Notes: a model not told the origin generated them from the sequence alone. DNA of 64,000 nucleotides from Massilia arenae (GCF_008014745.1 NZ_VPFD01000010.1:85226-149225), one strand, 5' to 3'; counted from the stretch's first letter, positions 46,143 through 55,881 are shown. Made by a program: numbers and translations.

Positions 46143-47240
46143 ATGCCTACTTCCAATATCGGACTCACTACCCCAGCGGAGGCCAAGCGCGGCCCGAACA
46201 TGGCCGACGTGGCCAAGCTCGCCGGGGTGTCGCCGATGACGGTCTCGCGCGTCATGAATGGCAAGTCGACGGTGCGCGCGAGCACCCGCAAGAAGGTGAC
46301 CGCCGCCGCCGCGGCCCTGAACTACGCGCCAAACCCCGAGGCGCGCCTGCTGGCCGGGTCACGGCCGATCCGCATCGGTTTCCTGTACAGCATGCCCAGC
46401 GTGCGCAGCGGCGCCTACCTCACCGAGGTCTTGCTGGGATTGCTGAACAAGGTCAGCCTGAACAACGTCCAGCTGCTGGTCGAGAAGTGCGCCGACGGCG
46501 AGCAGATCGCCCTCCACACCCAGCGCCTGATCGATAACCAGATGGACGGCGTCATCCTGCCGCCGCCGCTGGTCGACAATGCCGAGATCGTGGCGCGCAT
46601 CGTCGACGCCGGGATTCCGCTGGTCCTGATCGCCTGCGGCCAGCCCGATGCGCGGGCCGGCGCGATCGGCATCGACGACCGCCAGGCCGCCTACGAGATG
46701 ACGCGCCACCTGATCGAGCTGGGTCACCAGCGGATCGGCTTCATCAGCGGCCATCCCTACCAGTCGGCCAGCGCGGCGCGGCTGGAAGGCTACCAGGCCG
46801 CCATCAAGGAATTCGGGGCCGACCCCGCAGCCGAGCTGGTGACACAGGGGATGTTCAACTACCGTTCCGGGCTCGACGCCTCCGAGATCCTGCTGGCGCT
46901 GGCCGACCGCCCGACGGCGATCTTCGCCAGCAACGACGACATGGCCGCCGCCACGGTCGCGGTGGCGCATCGCCTGGGGCTCGACGTGCCGGGCGATATC
47001 ACGGTGGTCGGCTTCGACGACACCGCGCTCTCGACCACGATCTGGCCGGCGCTGACCACCGTGCGCCAGCCGACCATGGACATGGCCGAAGCGGCGATCG
47101 AATGCATCGTCCAGCGCGTGACGAACGAGCGCACCGGCTTGCCGGCCAGCCCCGAACACATCAGGACCGAGTTCACGCTGGTGCGGCGCCAGTCCGATGC
47201 GGCGCCACGGATCCGGCCGCCGGTGCGTATCGTTGCCTGA
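46143..47240 (+). CDS. LacI family transcriptional regulator of xylan locus
   Basis: A 365-residue repressor. The HTH is MADVAKLAGVSPMTVSRVMNG, and ALNYAPNPEARLLAG is the hinge helix that reads the operator centre. A periplasmic-binding-like ligand domain follows (VRSGAYLTEVLLGLL, FASNDDMAAATVAVAHRLG, ITVVGFDDTALS). The start at 46143 follows a CAGAGGTCGCCCCGC leader; the frame continues 8 codons upstream. The CpG-centred motif found before seven units in this locus is what LacI proteins bind. The likely inducer is a xylose- or glucuronate-derived oligomer. Confidence 0.94.
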   Translation: MPTSNIGLTTPAEAKRGPNMADVAKLAGVSPMTVSRVMNGKSTVRASTRKKVTAAAAALNYAPNPEARLLAGSRPIRIGFLYSMPSVRSGAYLTEVLLGLLNKVSLNNVQLLVEKCADGEQIALHTQRLIDNQMDGVILPPPLVDNAEIVARIVDAGIPLVLIACGQPDARAGAIGIDDRQAAYEMTRHLIELGHQRIGFISGHPYQSASAARLEGYQAAIKEFGADPAAELVTQGMFNYRSGLDASEILLALADRPTAIFASNDDMAAATVAVAHRLGLDVPGDITVVGFDDTALSTTIWPALTTVRQPTMDMAEAAIECIVQRVTNERTGLPASPEHIRTEFTLVRRQSDAAPRIRPPVRIVA

Positions 47241-47261
47241 AACTCCCGTCTACCGTCGGTT

Positions 47262-47275
47262 TGTTTGCGCTATCA
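47262..47275. promoter_or_regulatory. LacI-type operator, SGNH gene promoter
   Basis: TGTTTGCGCTATCA, the weakest right half of the set (TATCA for TAACA), about 60 bp upstream of the SGNH lipoprotein gene. Confidence 0.6.
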
Positions 47276-47335
47276 TTGGCGTTACAGATTTGGTAGTCCT
47301 GCCTCCCGCAGGCCATGCCATCACCGGAGACCATC

Positions 47336-48622
47336 TTGAGTACTTTACGTCGAGGCCGCCTGGCCATCGCCGTCCTGGCCGCGTTCGGTCTGGGCGCCTG
47401 CGCAATCCCACCGTCTGCCAACGATAGCGGCGCCCGTCACTGGGTCGCCAGCTGGGGCACGTCCCAGATGCCGTACGGCCAGGCCGAAGCCATGCCGGCC
47501 GATTTGTGGAAGGACGGCACCGTGCGCCAGGTGGTGCGCCTGTCGCTGGGCGGCAGCCAGGTCCGGGTCCGGATCAGCAATGCTTATGGCAGCGAGATGC
47601 TGGTCGTGAACGAGGCCAGCATCGCGCGCGCGGTGAAGCCGGGTTCCTCCGAGGTGGTGGCGGGCTCGCTCCAGCCTCTCCGCTTCAATGGCAGCACGTC
47701 GGTGCGCATACCGGCGGGCGCCGAATACGTCAGCGATCCGGTCGACCTGGCGGCGGCAAGCGGCCTCGATATCGCGGTCACCATGCACCTGGCGAATACG
47801 GCGGGGCAGCAGACCGGGCATGCCGGCGCGCGCACCACGACTTACCTGGCCCCGGGTCGCCTGACCATGGCCGCGAGTCTCCCGGATGCGAAGACCGTCA
47901 CCCGCTGGCACCAGCTGGCCGACATCGAAGTGAGCGCGGCGCCGCCCGCGCGGGCCGTGGTCGTGATCGGCGATTCGATCACCGACGGCTACGGCGCCAC
48001 GACCGACGCCAACAATCGCTGGACCGATCACCTGGTGCAGCGCATCGCCCAGGACGGAAAGCGGCAGCTCGCCGTGATCAATGCCGGCATCGGCGGCGGC
48101 CGCCTGCTGCGCGAGGGCCTGGGCCCGAGCCTTATCACACGCTTCGAGCGCGACGTCCTGGCCAGGAATGGCGTGAGCCACGCGATCGTCTTCATCGGCG
48201 TCAACGATATCGGCGTGCTGCGCCGCTCGAAGGAAGACACGCCGCAGGCGATCGAGGCGATGCTGGCGGACCTGAAGCAGGCGCATTTGCAGATGATCGG
48301 GCGCGCCCATGCCAAGGGGATTTGCGTGATCGGCGCGACCATCACGCCGTTCATGGGCAGCGGCTACTATGCGCCGGCGCAGCACAATGAGGCGCTGCGC
48401 CAGGCGGTCAATGATTGGGTGAGGAGCGAGAAGGCCTTCGATGGCGTGTTCGATTTCGACGCGGTGCTGCGCGATCCTGCGCGGCCGTCCTACCTGGCCA
48501 AGGCCAATGACAGCGGCGACGGCCTGCATCCGTCGCATGCGGGGTATGCCGCGCTGGCAGCGGCGGTGCCGCTGCAGCAGTTCGATAACTGCGCCTACAG
48601 CCGCTTGCCGGGCTTGCGTTAG
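47336..48622 (+). CDS. SGNH/GDSL-family esterase lipoprotein
   Basis: About 428 residues. The lipoprotein signal ends in LAAFGLGAC. A 180-residue beta-rich domain precedes the SGNH hydrolase with block I VVIGDSITDGYG, block II NAGIGGG, block III GVND and block V GDGLHPSHAG; all catalytic residues are present. The TTG start at 47336 is preferred for its CCGGAGA site and a normal signal peptide; an ATG at 47315 is the alternative. In this locus, deacetylation of acetyl-xylan is the likely role, but the family also holds other esterases. Confidence 0.88.
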   Translation: MSTLRRGRLAIAVLAAFGLGACAIPPSANDSGARHWVASWGTSQMPYGQAEAMPADLWKDGTVRQVVRLSLGGSQVRVRISNAYGSEMLVVNEASIARAVKPGSSEVVAGSLQPLRFNGSTSVRIPAGAEYVSDPVDLAAASGLDIAVTMHLANTAGQQTGHAGARTTTYLAPGRLTMAASLPDAKTVTRWHQLADIEVSAAPPARAVVVIGDSITDGYGATTDANNRWTDHLVQRIAQDGKRQLAVINAGIGGGRLLREGLGPSLITRFERDVLARNGVSHAIVFIGVNDIGVLRRSKEDTPQAIEAMLADLKQAHLQMIGRAHAKGICVIGATITPFMGSGYYAPAQHNEALRQAVNDWVRSEKAFDGVFDFDAVLRDPARPSYLAKANDSGDGLHPSHAGYAALAAAVPLQQFDNCAYSRLPGLR

Positions 48623-48672
48623 TTCTGTTCAGGGTGCGGACGGCACCCTAATAGCACCTGTCCACTGAAGAC

Positions 48673-48750
48673 CGTCATTCCCGCGCAGGCGGGAATGACG
48701 TGCGTAGGGAGCACGGGAATGACGTGCGTGGGGTGCGCGGGAATGACCTG
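48673..48750. repeat. REP-like palindrome with tandem partial copies
   Basis: CGTCATTCCCGC-GCAG-GCGGGAATGACG (48673-48700) is a perfect 12-bp hairpin. GGGAATGACGTGCGT recurs at once, and a third GGGAATGACCTG follows. The three copies spaced about 25 bp fill the gap between the convergent SGNH and GH43 genes. Confidence 0.75.
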
Positions 48751-50388
48751 TTAGAGGCGCTTGGGATCGACGCAATATGCCCGTTCCACGTACTCGAAAT
48801 AATCGAAGTCGGCATGCAGCGCAGTGCCGGCCATGTCCTGGCACGCCATGCCGACGAAGGCGCCCGTGAAATTGGGCTGGCCGGGCGCGCTGGCCTCGTC
48901 CGACAGGATGCTGGCGTCGAACTGCTGCGGTAGCCACTGCCAGGGACCGTCGCCAACGCGATAAGCGAACACCAGGCGCTCCTCGTCTACCTCCACCCGC
49001 AGCTCGACCGGCACGCCCTCGGGCAGGGCAATCGGCGCGGTAAAGGCATCCGCCTGCAGGTGGTTGGGCAGGCTGCTCATCACGCGCAGGTGCTTGCCGG
49101 TGTCGTCGTCGTGCGTGATGTACAGGTAGTGGAACTTGGCGGCGCCGTAGTAGCAAACCAGGCCAGCCTGCTGCTGGAAGTGTTCCGGCTCGAACTCGAC
49201 AGACGTCGACGCGCTGAAGCAGTGCGCCTGCTGGCGCCGCGCCACCAGCGCCTGGCGGAAGGTGCTGCCCAGGCTCTCGCGGCCGAACAGGCGCAGGTGG
49301 CCGGGGCGTTCCGTGAGGCTGAACAGCTCTTCCGGATACGGCGTGCGCAGCCACTGGAAATCGAGCGGCAAATCCGCCGCATCGAATTCGGCGCGCGCGG
49401 GCTGAGGCTCGAAGGGATGCGCGGGTAAATCGGGCGCCTCCGCCTCCAGTTGCGGCATGCCTTGGCCATCGAGCGTGAGCAGCCAGCCGTCCTCTCCCCA
49501 CACCACTTCCTGGATCGCGGTCTCGCGCCCCAGGGTGCAGGTGCCGCGGTTGCGCAGCGGCCGGCCGCACAGGTAGACCATCCAGGTGCGGCCATCGGGC
49601 GTGTCGACCAGGTCCGCGTGCCCGGCACGCTGCAGCGCGGCGTCTGGCCGCGCGCGGGTGGTAAGGACGTTCACGTCCGGGTGCAGCTCGTACGGTCCGA
49701 GCAGCTCGCGCGAGCGCGCCATGGTCACGCCATGGTTCCAGCCGGTGCCGCCTTCGGCGGTGAGCAGGTAGTAGTAACCGTTGCGGCGGTACAGGTGCGG
49801 CGCTTCGGTCAATCCGTGCTCGGTCCCGGCGAAGATATTCGTGCGTTTTCCAACCAGGCGCCGCTCCTCGACCGAATACTCCTGCAGCACGATGCCGGCG
49901 AAGCGCTTGCCGCCCGGGCGGTGATCCCACAGCTGGTTCAGGAAGTACTTGCGTCCGTCGTCGTCATGGAACAGCGACGGATCGAAGCCGCTGCTGTTCA
50001 TGTGCACCGGATCGGACCACGGCCCGTTGATGCTCGGGCTGGTGACCAGGTAGTTGTGGAAATCGCGCAGCGAGGCGCTGCCGCCGGCGCCGCCGGTCGA
50101 GGTGCGGCCATAGCGCTTGACGTCGGTGTAGATCAGCCAGAACAGGCCGTCGGCATAGGTCAGGCACGGCGCCCACACGCCGCAGGAATCTGGCGCGCCG
50201 CGCATGTCGAGCTGGCTGGCGCGGTTGAGCGGCCGGCCGGCCAGGCGCCAGTTGACCAGGTCGCGCGAGTGATGGATCTGCACCCCCGGATACCACTCGA
50301 AGGTGGAGGTGGCGATGTAGTAGTCGTCGCCCACCCGCACGATGGACGGGTCGGGATTGAATCCGCGCAGGATCGGGTTGTGGATCAT
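48751..50388 (-). CDS. GH43 beta-xylosidase with C-terminal sandwich domain (XynB type)
   Basis: A 545-residue cytosolic glycosidase. The propeller has ILRGFNPDPSIVRVGDDYYI (base Asp), SSGFDPSLFHDDDG and GLTEAPHLYRRNGYYYL (acid Glu). The last 200 residues form the beta-sandwich domain that closes the active site in XynB-like GH43 xylosidases. It releases xylose from xylo-oligomers. Its start overlaps the ExuT-type stop (ATGA), making it last in the GH67-dehydratase-carrier operon. Confidence 0.95.
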   Translation of the reverse strand: MIHNPILRGFNPDPSIVRVGDDYYIATSTFEWYPGVQIHHSRDLVNWRLAGRPLNRASQLDMRGAPDSCGVWAPCLTYADGLFWLIYTDVKRYGRTSTGGAGGSASLRDFHNYLVTSPSINGPWSDPVHMNSSGFDPSLFHDDDGRKYFLNQLWDHRPGGKRFAGIVLQEYSVEERRLVGKRTNIFAGTEHGLTEAPHLYRRNGYYYLLTAEGGTGWNHGVTMARSRELLGPYELHPDVNVLTTRARPDAALQRAGHADLVDTPDGRTWMVYLCGRPLRNRGTCTLGRETAIQEVVWGEDGWLLTLDGQGMPQLEAEAPDLPAHPFEPQPARAEFDAADLPLDFQWLRTPYPEELFSLTERPGHLRLFGRESLGSTFRQALVARRQQAHCFSASTSVEFEPEHFQQQAGLVCYYGAAKFHYLYITHDDDTGKHLRVMSSLPNHLQADAFTAPIALPEGVPVELRVEVDEERLVFAYRVGDGPWQWLPQQFDASILSDEASAPGQPNFTGAFVGMACQDMAGTALHADFDYFEYVERAYCVDPKRL

Positions 50389-51692
50389 GTCTTTTGTATC
50401 GAGAGAGGTTGCGCCGGCTCAGGTACAGGCTCACGCACCAGGGTCCACAGCAGCACGGCCGCGATCAGGTCGAGCACCGCCAGGCTGACGAAGAAGGGCG
50501 TGTAGCCGACGCTGGCCAGCAGGGTGCCGATCAGCAGCGAGAAGATGAGCAGGCCCAGGTTACCGAAGGTGCCGCACATGCCGGCCACGGTGGCCACCTC
50601 ATTGCGCCGGAACAGGTCGGACGACATGGTGATGACGGTGACCGACAGCGTCTGGTGGGCAAAGCCCGCAAGGCTGAGCAGGGCAATCGCGGCATAGGCA
50701 TTGTCGACGTAGCCGACGAAGGCCACACCCATCATCATGATGGCGCCGAGGGTGAACGCGCCGCGCCGGGCATTGATCAGGCGTACCCCGCGCTTTTGCA
50801 GGGCCAGCACCACCACCGGACCGAACATGCAGCCCAGGTCGGCCGCCAGGAAGGGCAGCCAGGCGAACATGGCGATGTCCTTCAGCTCGAAGCCGCGTAC
50901 CGTGGTCAGGTACAGCGGCACCCAGAACGCCAGCGTGCCCCAGGCCGGATCGGCCAGGAAGCGCGGCAGGGCGATGCCCCAGAAATTGCGTTTTTTAAGG
51001 ATGCTGACGATGGAGGGCTTGCTGCCGTCGCCGGCGAGGTGATCTTCCTGCCCGGCGGCGATGTACTCGGCCTCGTCTTTCGACAGGCGGCGATGGCGCT
51101 TCGGCGCGTCGTACAGCAGTAGCCAGGCGCATACCCATACCAGGCCCAGGGCGCCGGTGATCACGAAGGCCGATTGCCAGTTGTAGTGCAGGATGGCCCA
51201 CACCACCAGCGGCGGGGCCAGCATCGAGCCGAACGAGGCGCCGATATTGAACACGCCGCCGGCCAGGCCGCGCTCCTTGGCTGGGAACCATTCAGAGACC
51301 GCTTTCATCCCGGCTGGGTTGGCCGAGCCTTCGGCCAGGCCGAGCAGGCCGCGCAGGATGGCCAGGGTCTGCCAGTTGGTCGCCATGCCGTGCGCCATGC
51401 AGATCAGCGACCAGGCGGTGGCGAAGATCGCGAAGCCATATTTGAGGCCGATCACGTCCAGCACGTAGCCACACAGCGGCTGCAGCATGATCGCGCCCTG
51501 GAAGGCCGCGGTGATGTACGCGTATTCCTGGGTCGTGATATTCAGCTCGGTCAGGAGCGTAGGCGCGGCCACGGCCAGCGAGCTGCGGGTAAGGTAGTTG
51601 ACCACTGCGCCCAGCATGATCAGGCTGATCATCCACCAGCGCAGGCCGCGGACGGTGCCGCCGCGGACCCGGCCCAGGACTGCCGCAATCAT
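50385..51692 (-). CDS. MFS hexuronate transporter (ExuT type)
   Basis: A 435-residue inner-membrane carrier of the anion:cation symporter group. WWMISLIMLGAVVNYLTRSS and LAEGSANPAGMKAVSEWFPA are hallmarks shared with ExuT and GudP. About 12 TM segments are seen. Between a glucarate dehydratase-like gene and GH67, it probably brings in glucuronate, aldobiouronate or glucarate. It starts 10 bp after the dehydratase gene's stop. Confidence 0.92.
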   Translation of the reverse strand: MIAAVLGRVRGGTVRGLRWWMISLIMLGAVVNYLTRSSLAVAAPTLLTELNITTQEYAYITAAFQGAIMLQPLCGYVLDVIGLKYGFAIFATAWSLICMAHGMATNWQTLAILRGLLGLAEGSANPAGMKAVSEWFPAKERGLAGGVFNIGASFGSMLAPPLVVWAILHYNWQSAFVITGALGLVWVCAWLLLYDAPKRHRRLSKDEAEYIAAGQEDHLAGDGSKPSIVSILKKRNFWGIALPRFLADPAWGTLAFWVPLYLTTVRGFELKDIAMFAWLPFLAADLGCMFGPVVVLALQKRGVRLINARRGAFTLGAIMMMGVAFVGYVDNAYAAIALLSLAGFAHQTLSVTVITMSSDLFRRNEVATVAGMCGTFGNLGLLIFSLLIGTLLASVGYTPFFVSLAVLDLIAAVLLWTLVREPVPEPAQPLSIQKT

Positions 51693-51702
51693 TGGGCCGC
51701 CT

Positions 51703-53073
51703 TCATGGCTTCACCATGCTGGGGCGCTTCGGATCGTAGCTGAAGTCGGGCACCAGGTAGCGCATCGCCATCGCATCGTCGCGCGCGCCGCCGGCCACCT
51801 TCTTGTAGAGTTCATGCGCCTCAGTGATGCGCGCCATGTCCGGCTCGATGCCCAGGCCCGGACGGTCCGGCACCGCCACCTGGCCGCCCACGATCTGCAG
51901 CGGTTCGGTCGTCAGGCGTTCGCGGCCTTCCTGCCAGATCCAGTGGGTGTCGATCGCCGTGATCGTGCCCGGCGCGGCAGCCGCGCAATGGGTGAACATC
52001 GCCAGCGACACGTCGAAGTGGTTGTTCGAGTGCGAGCCCCAGGTCAGGCCCCAATCGTGGCACAGCTGCGCCAGGCGCACCGAGCCCTGCATGGTCCAGA
52101 AGTGCGGATCGGCCAGCGGGATGTCCACCGCGCCCAGCAAGTGCGAATGGGCCATCTGGCGGCAGTCGGTGGCAATCATATTGGTGGCGGTGCGAATGCC
52201 CGTGGCGCGCTTGAATTCGGCCATGATCTCGCGGCCCGAGTAGCCCGCTTCGGGGCCGCACGGGTCTTCGGCATAGGCCAGCAGGTGGCCTTGGCCGCGG
52301 CAGGCGTCGATCGCCTCGCGCAGCGACCAGGCGCCGTTCGGGTCGAGCGTCACGCCGGCGTCGGGGAAGCGGCGCTTGATCGCGGCGACGGCTTCCATCT
52401 CTTCCTCGGCGCGCATCACGCCGCCCTTGAGCTTGAAGTCCTTGAAGCCATATTGCTCGACCGCCGCCGCGGCCATGTCGCCGATCGATTCGGCAGTAAG
52501 GGCTTCTTCGTTGCGCACCCGGTACCAGCCGTCGCGGCCGGCGTCGTCGTCGTAACCCAGGTCGGTGCGGCCACGGTCGCCGATATAGAACAGATAGGCC
52601 AGCATCGGTACGTGGCTGCGCTGCTGGCCGTCGCCCAGCAGCTCGCACAGCGGTACGCCCATGAACTGGCCCAGCAGGTCGAGCAGGGCCGCTTCGACGG
52701 CAGTCACCACGTTTTCCAGGCGCAGGTTGATCTCGTGCGGCTGCTTCATCACCGCCGCTTCGGCGCTGGACGTCACCTGATGGCTGACGCCCGAGATGGC
52801 GGCGCGCAGGCGGTTCAGGGTACGGCGGTGGTGGCCGATCTCGGTGCCTTGGACCAGCGGCACCAGCTTTTGCAGGGCCAGCAGGATGCCGTTCGAGCCA
52901 GGCACCTCGCCCATGCCGGTGCGGCCGGCGCTGTCTTTCAACAGCACCAGGATGCGGGTGAAGTAGGGCGCGTGGGCGCCGCACAGGTTGAGCAGCATGC
53001 TGTCGCGGCCCGCGACCGGGATCACCTGCATCAGGGCGATGGTCGGGGTGGCGGCGCGTTGAATCGGGTTCAT
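51703..53073 (-). CDS. gudD: glucarate dehydratase-like enolase superfamily enzyme
   Basis: A 456-residue enzyme that removes water from D-glucarate to give 5-keto-4-deoxyglucarate. [10 protein letters not shown] holds the KxK base; [16 protein letters not shown] and ATNMIATD supply the Mg ligands; [18 protein letters not shown] gives the His/Asp pair. The ATG at 53073 is chosen for TGGAGATGCAAAG upstream. In this operon it would use glucarate made from released glucuronate; the uronate dehydrogenase that would link them is not in the window. Confidence 0.93.
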   Translation of the reverse strand: MNPIQRAATPTIALMQVIPVAGRDSMLLNLCGAHAPYFTRILVLLKDSAGRTGMGEVPGSNGILLALQKLVPLVQGTEIGHHRRTLNRLRAAISGVSHQVTSSAEAAVMKQPHEINLRLENVVTAVEAALLDLLGQFMGVPLCELLGDGQQRSHVPMLAYLFYIGDRGRTDLGYDDDAGRDGWYRVRNEEALTAESIGDMAAAAVEQYGFKDFKLKGGVMRAEEEMEAVAAIKRRFPDAGVTLDPNGAWSLREAIDACRGQGHLLAYAEDPCGPEAGYSGREIMAEFKRATGIRTATNMIATDCRQMAHSHLLGAVDIPLADPHFWTMQGSVRLAQLCHDWGLTWGSHSNNHFDVSLAMFTHCAAAAPGTITAIDTHWIWQEGRERLTTEPLQIVGGQVAVPDRPGLGIEPDMARITEAHELYKKVAGGARDDAMAMRYLVPDFSYDPKRPSMVKP

Positions 53074-53116
53074 CTTTGCATCTCCAGAAGTCATTCAGGC
53101 AAACGGGGCGAGTCGC

Positions 53117-55300
53117 TCAAATCCCCGGGGCATACGGGAAGCGGATCGACTTGTAGTGGTCGAGCGACTGTGCGGGCTTGCGCACGCCGGCCGGCAACGG
53201 CAACCCGGACACGTCCTGGAAATAGGCGAGGCTGGCGTCGCGCCACCATTGCGCTTCGACGTGCTGCTGTGCCAGACGCTGGGCGGTATCCGCAAAACGC
53301 TGGGCATCGACGAAAGGCTTCATGCGCTGCCACTCGGCCTGCATCGCGGCGGCTTCGGCCACGCCGTGGTCGTAGCGGGTCACCAGCTCTTCCCACAGGG
53401 TGCGGCCGGACGCCATGCGGTAATCCCAAGGCAGGCGGTGGAACCACAGCAGCAGCTCCGGCGGCGTCGTTTTCGGGTCGGCGAAGCGGCGCGCCACCTC
53501 CGGCGAATATTGGGCCACGGCGTTGCTGCCCTTGGCGGTACGGTCGAAGCCGATGCCGTCGCGGCCGGCGCGGTGGTAATAGATCGGATTCCAGTCGGCG
53601 CGTTCCAGGTTGTCGACCCAGGGCGCCGGACCATGGTGGTGGCTGCTGCCCATCACGTGGTTCAGGCCGAGCGGCGTCATGTAGTCGACCACGGCTTCGC
53701 GCGAACGCATCATCATGTTCACGACCGGGTCCAGCAGGCGCGCATCCGGGCTGAAGGTCTGGGCCGCCCATTCACGTGCGATGACGCGGCTGTCCAGGCC
53801 CTGGTCCCAGGCCATGCGGCCATACATATACCAGTTGGACTGGTCGAAGATCGACCCGCTCCAGCTGCGGCTGCTGCCAATATTGGCCACGCCCGCGATG
53901 CCACCAACGCGGCCCTGCTTGCCCTGGATGGTGTCGGCCACCGTGAGTTTGCGGCCGCCAATGCGGGTATCGAACTCCAGGGTTTCCTGGAACATGGGGC
54001 CGAGATAGGCCAGGTGGGTGGCGAAACCCAGGTATTCCTTGGTGATCTGGAATTCCATGATCAGCGGCGTCTTCGGCATCGCGCCGAACATCGGGTGGGC
54101 CGGCTCGCGCGGCTGGAAGTCGATCGCGCCGTTCTTCACCTGCACCAGCACGTTGTCGTCGAACTTGCCGTCCAGCGGGATGAACTGGTCATAGCCCTCG
54201 ACCGCGCGGTCGTGCGCCTTGCCGGCCTTCGACTCCTCGGGCGAGGCGTACACGAAGGCGCGCCACATCACGATGCCCTTGTGCGGGGCCACGGCGCGCG
54301 CCAGCATATTGGCGCCGTCGGCGTGGTTGCGGCGGTAGTCCTGCGGGCCTGGCTGGCCTTCCGAATTGGCCTTGACCAGGAATCCGCCGAAATCGGGAAT
54401 GGTGCGGTAGATCTCGTCGGCCTTGTTCTTCCACCAGGCGGCGACTTCCGGGTCGAGCGGATCGGCCGTCTTGGTTTGCTTCATCTCGAGCGGAGTCGAC
54501 CAGCGCACCGACAGGTAGACGCGGATGCCGTACGGACGCAACACGTCGGCGATGGCGGCGGCCTTGGCGATAAAGGGCGCGCCGAGCACCTCGGCCTTGG
54601 AGTTCACGTTGTTCAATACGGTGCCGTTGATACCCAGCGAGGCATTGGCGCGTGCATAGTCGGTATAGCGCGGATCGATGATGTGCGGGAGTTCCCACCA
54701 GTTCCAGATCGACTCGCCGGCATAGCCGCGCTCGACGCTGCGATCGAGATTGTCCCAGTGGTTCAGCACGCGCAGGGGCAGGGTGGGGCTGGAGGCCAGC
54801 GCGATCCTGTCGGCGCCTTTGCCCGATGGGAGCTGCAGCTCGCGCAGCCAGGCGAAGCTGCCATACAGCAGGCCGGCATCGGTGTTGGCCGCCACCAGGG
54901 TGACGGCGACGCCATTCAGTTTCGCGCGCCGCACCAGATAGCCTTCGTCGCCAAGCTTTTTCAATTCATCGCGTACGGCGGACGCGGTATCCAGGCCGGC
55001 CGGCAGGTCGGCGCCGCGCGCCAGCACGATGGTATCGAGGCGCGCCTTGTCGACGATGCCTGGCGCCTTGCCCAGCATTCCCTGCAGGGCGCGTTGCAGC
55101 TCGCTGCGCGCCGCGCCCTTGGTGGGGCTGTCGGCGCCGAGCACCAGGATCGAATCGGGAACGTGTGCGCGCTGGGCGGCGGGGAGGGGTTGATAGCGCA
55201 ACCACAGCTGGTAACCATCCTCTGCGGCGGCATGGGTCGGGATGCACAGCAGCATGCCGAAAAGAAACGCGGCCCAGAGCCGCCCGAAGAGTCGATGCAT
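53117..55300 (-). CDS. GH67 alpha-glucuronidase
   Basis: A 727-residue enzyme with a Sec signal (LWAAFLFGMLLCIPTHAAAE), so it is periplasmic. GH67 features are LRVLNHWDNLDRSVERGYAG, GFLVKANSEGQPGPQDY (acid Glu) and KNGAIDFQPREP (the catalytic acid pair). The enzyme frees (methyl)glucuronic acid from the non-reducing end of aldouronic acids. It heads a four-gene minus-strand operon, and a LacI-type operator lies 61 bp upstream. Confidence 0.96.
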   Translation of the reverse strand: MHRLFGRLWAAFLFGMLLCIPTHAAAEDGYQLWLRYQPLPAAQRAHVPDSILVLGADSPTKGAARSELQRALQGMLGKAPGIVDKARLDTIVLARGADLPAGLDTASAVRDELKKLGDEGYLVRRAKLNGVAVTLVAANTDAGLLYGSFAWLRELQLPSGKGADRIALASSPTLPLRVLNHWDNLDRSVERGYAGESIWNWWELPHIIDPRYTDYARANASLGINGTVLNNVNSKAEVLGAPFIAKAAAIADVLRPYGIRVYLSVRWSTPLEMKQTKTADPLDPEVAAWWKNKADEIYRTIPDFGGFLVKANSEGQPGPQDYRRNHADGANMLARAVAPHKGIVMWRAFVYASPEESKAGKAHDRAVEGYDQFIPLDGKFDDNVLVQVKNGAIDFQPREPAHPMFGAMPKTPLIMEFQITKEYLGFATHLAYLGPMFQETLEFDTRIGGRKLTVADTIQGKQGRVGGIAGVANIGSSRSWSGSIFDQSNWYMYGRMAWDQGLDSRVIAREWAAQTFSPDARLLDPVVNMMMRSREAVVDYMTPLGLNHVMGSSHHHGPAPWVDNLERADWNPIYYHRAGRDGIGFDRTAKGSNAVAQYSPEVARRFADPKTTPPELLLWFHRLPWDYRMASGRTLWEELVTRYDHGVAEAAAMQAEWQRMKPFVDAQRFADTAQRLAQQHVEAQWWRDASLAYFQDVSGLPLPAGVRKPAQSLDHYKSIRFPYAPGI

Positions 55301-55360
55301 GAGGTTGTCTCCATGTTTTTTGATCCGGAATGTTTGTTTTGTATCATCCGGCTGCGGGAA

Positions 55361-55374
55361 TGTTAGCGCGAACC
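55361..55374. promoter_or_regulatory. LacI-type operator, GH67 operon
   Basis: On the minus strand GGTTCGCGCTAACA. Its 13 bases from GTT on are identical to the copy in front of lacI. Confidence 0.75.
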
Positions 55375-55505
55375 TTTTCGATTTGAAAGCGTTTTGTTTC
55401 GCAAATCATGGCAAAGAGCCCGCCCGACGGTGGTTAAGCAAACGCTTCGTCAGCAGCGCCTGGTATGCATAACATTCGCGCTTTACCAACGTTCGGAATA
55501 TTTTG

Positions 55506-55535
55506 TTGACAATCATTATTTTTGACCAGTAGACT
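55506..55535 (+). promoter_or_regulatory. sigma-70 promoter of TonB receptor
   Basis: A perfect TTGACA (55506-55511), an 18-bp spacer and TAGACT (55530-55535). The LacI-type operator begins 5 bp after the -10 box, the usual place for repression. Confidence 0.72.
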
Positions 55536-55539
55536 GGGA

Positions 55540-55553
55540 TGGTTGCGATAACA
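55540..55553. promoter_or_regulatory. LacI-type operator, TonB receptor promoter
   Basis: TGGTTGCGATAACA, over the expected transcription start of the receptor transcript. Confidence 0.72.
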
Positions 55554-55615
55554 TTCGTGTTAATAGAGATGTTCGTAACATGTGCTTGAAGTAAAAAAAT
55601 AACGAGGAGATAAGC

Positions 55616-55759
55616 ATGCAACAACGAGACGTCACCGCACGTCCGGCCATGCCATCTGGCGGCCGCACCCTTCACCCATCCATTCCAGGCGCGTGGTCGG
55701 CTTCGCCCACCCCGCGCCGAGCGCATCCAGCCGGTTCGAACACCGTAACCTGCCGCTAG
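55616..55759 (+). CDS. possible 47-residue leader peptide
   Basis: A short frame in the 300-nt leader of the TonB receptor. It begins MQQRDVTARPAMPSGG and ends TVTCR. The start has GAGGAGA at ideal distance, stronger than many true genes. The peptide is rich in Pro, Arg, Ser and Ala, with no signal or membrane segment. It ends 122 bp before the receptor start. It may be a regulatory uORF or simply a translated leader; coding is not proven. Confidence 0.4.
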   Translation: MQQRDVTARPAMPSGGRTLHPSIPGAWSASPTPRRAHPAGSNTVTCR

Positions 55760-55881
55760 CGCGCGCCGGGAAGAACGCCCTATTTGCCGCATCGGGCAGT
55801 CTTACCCACCCACCAGACAACCGTTGAAGGTTGCTTACTCAGCAGTAATTAGAAGTAGAAAAAACCATCAGGAGACATTGA

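Larger units (their letters stand above)
55301..55615. other. divergent control region between GH67 and TonB receptor
   Basis: About 315 bp. It holds the GH67 operator (55361-55374), a weaker look-alike on the plus strand (CATTCGCGCTTTAC from 55473), the receptor promoter and operator (55506-55553), and a palindrome ATGTT-CGT-AACAT (55569-55581). Confidence 0.7.
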
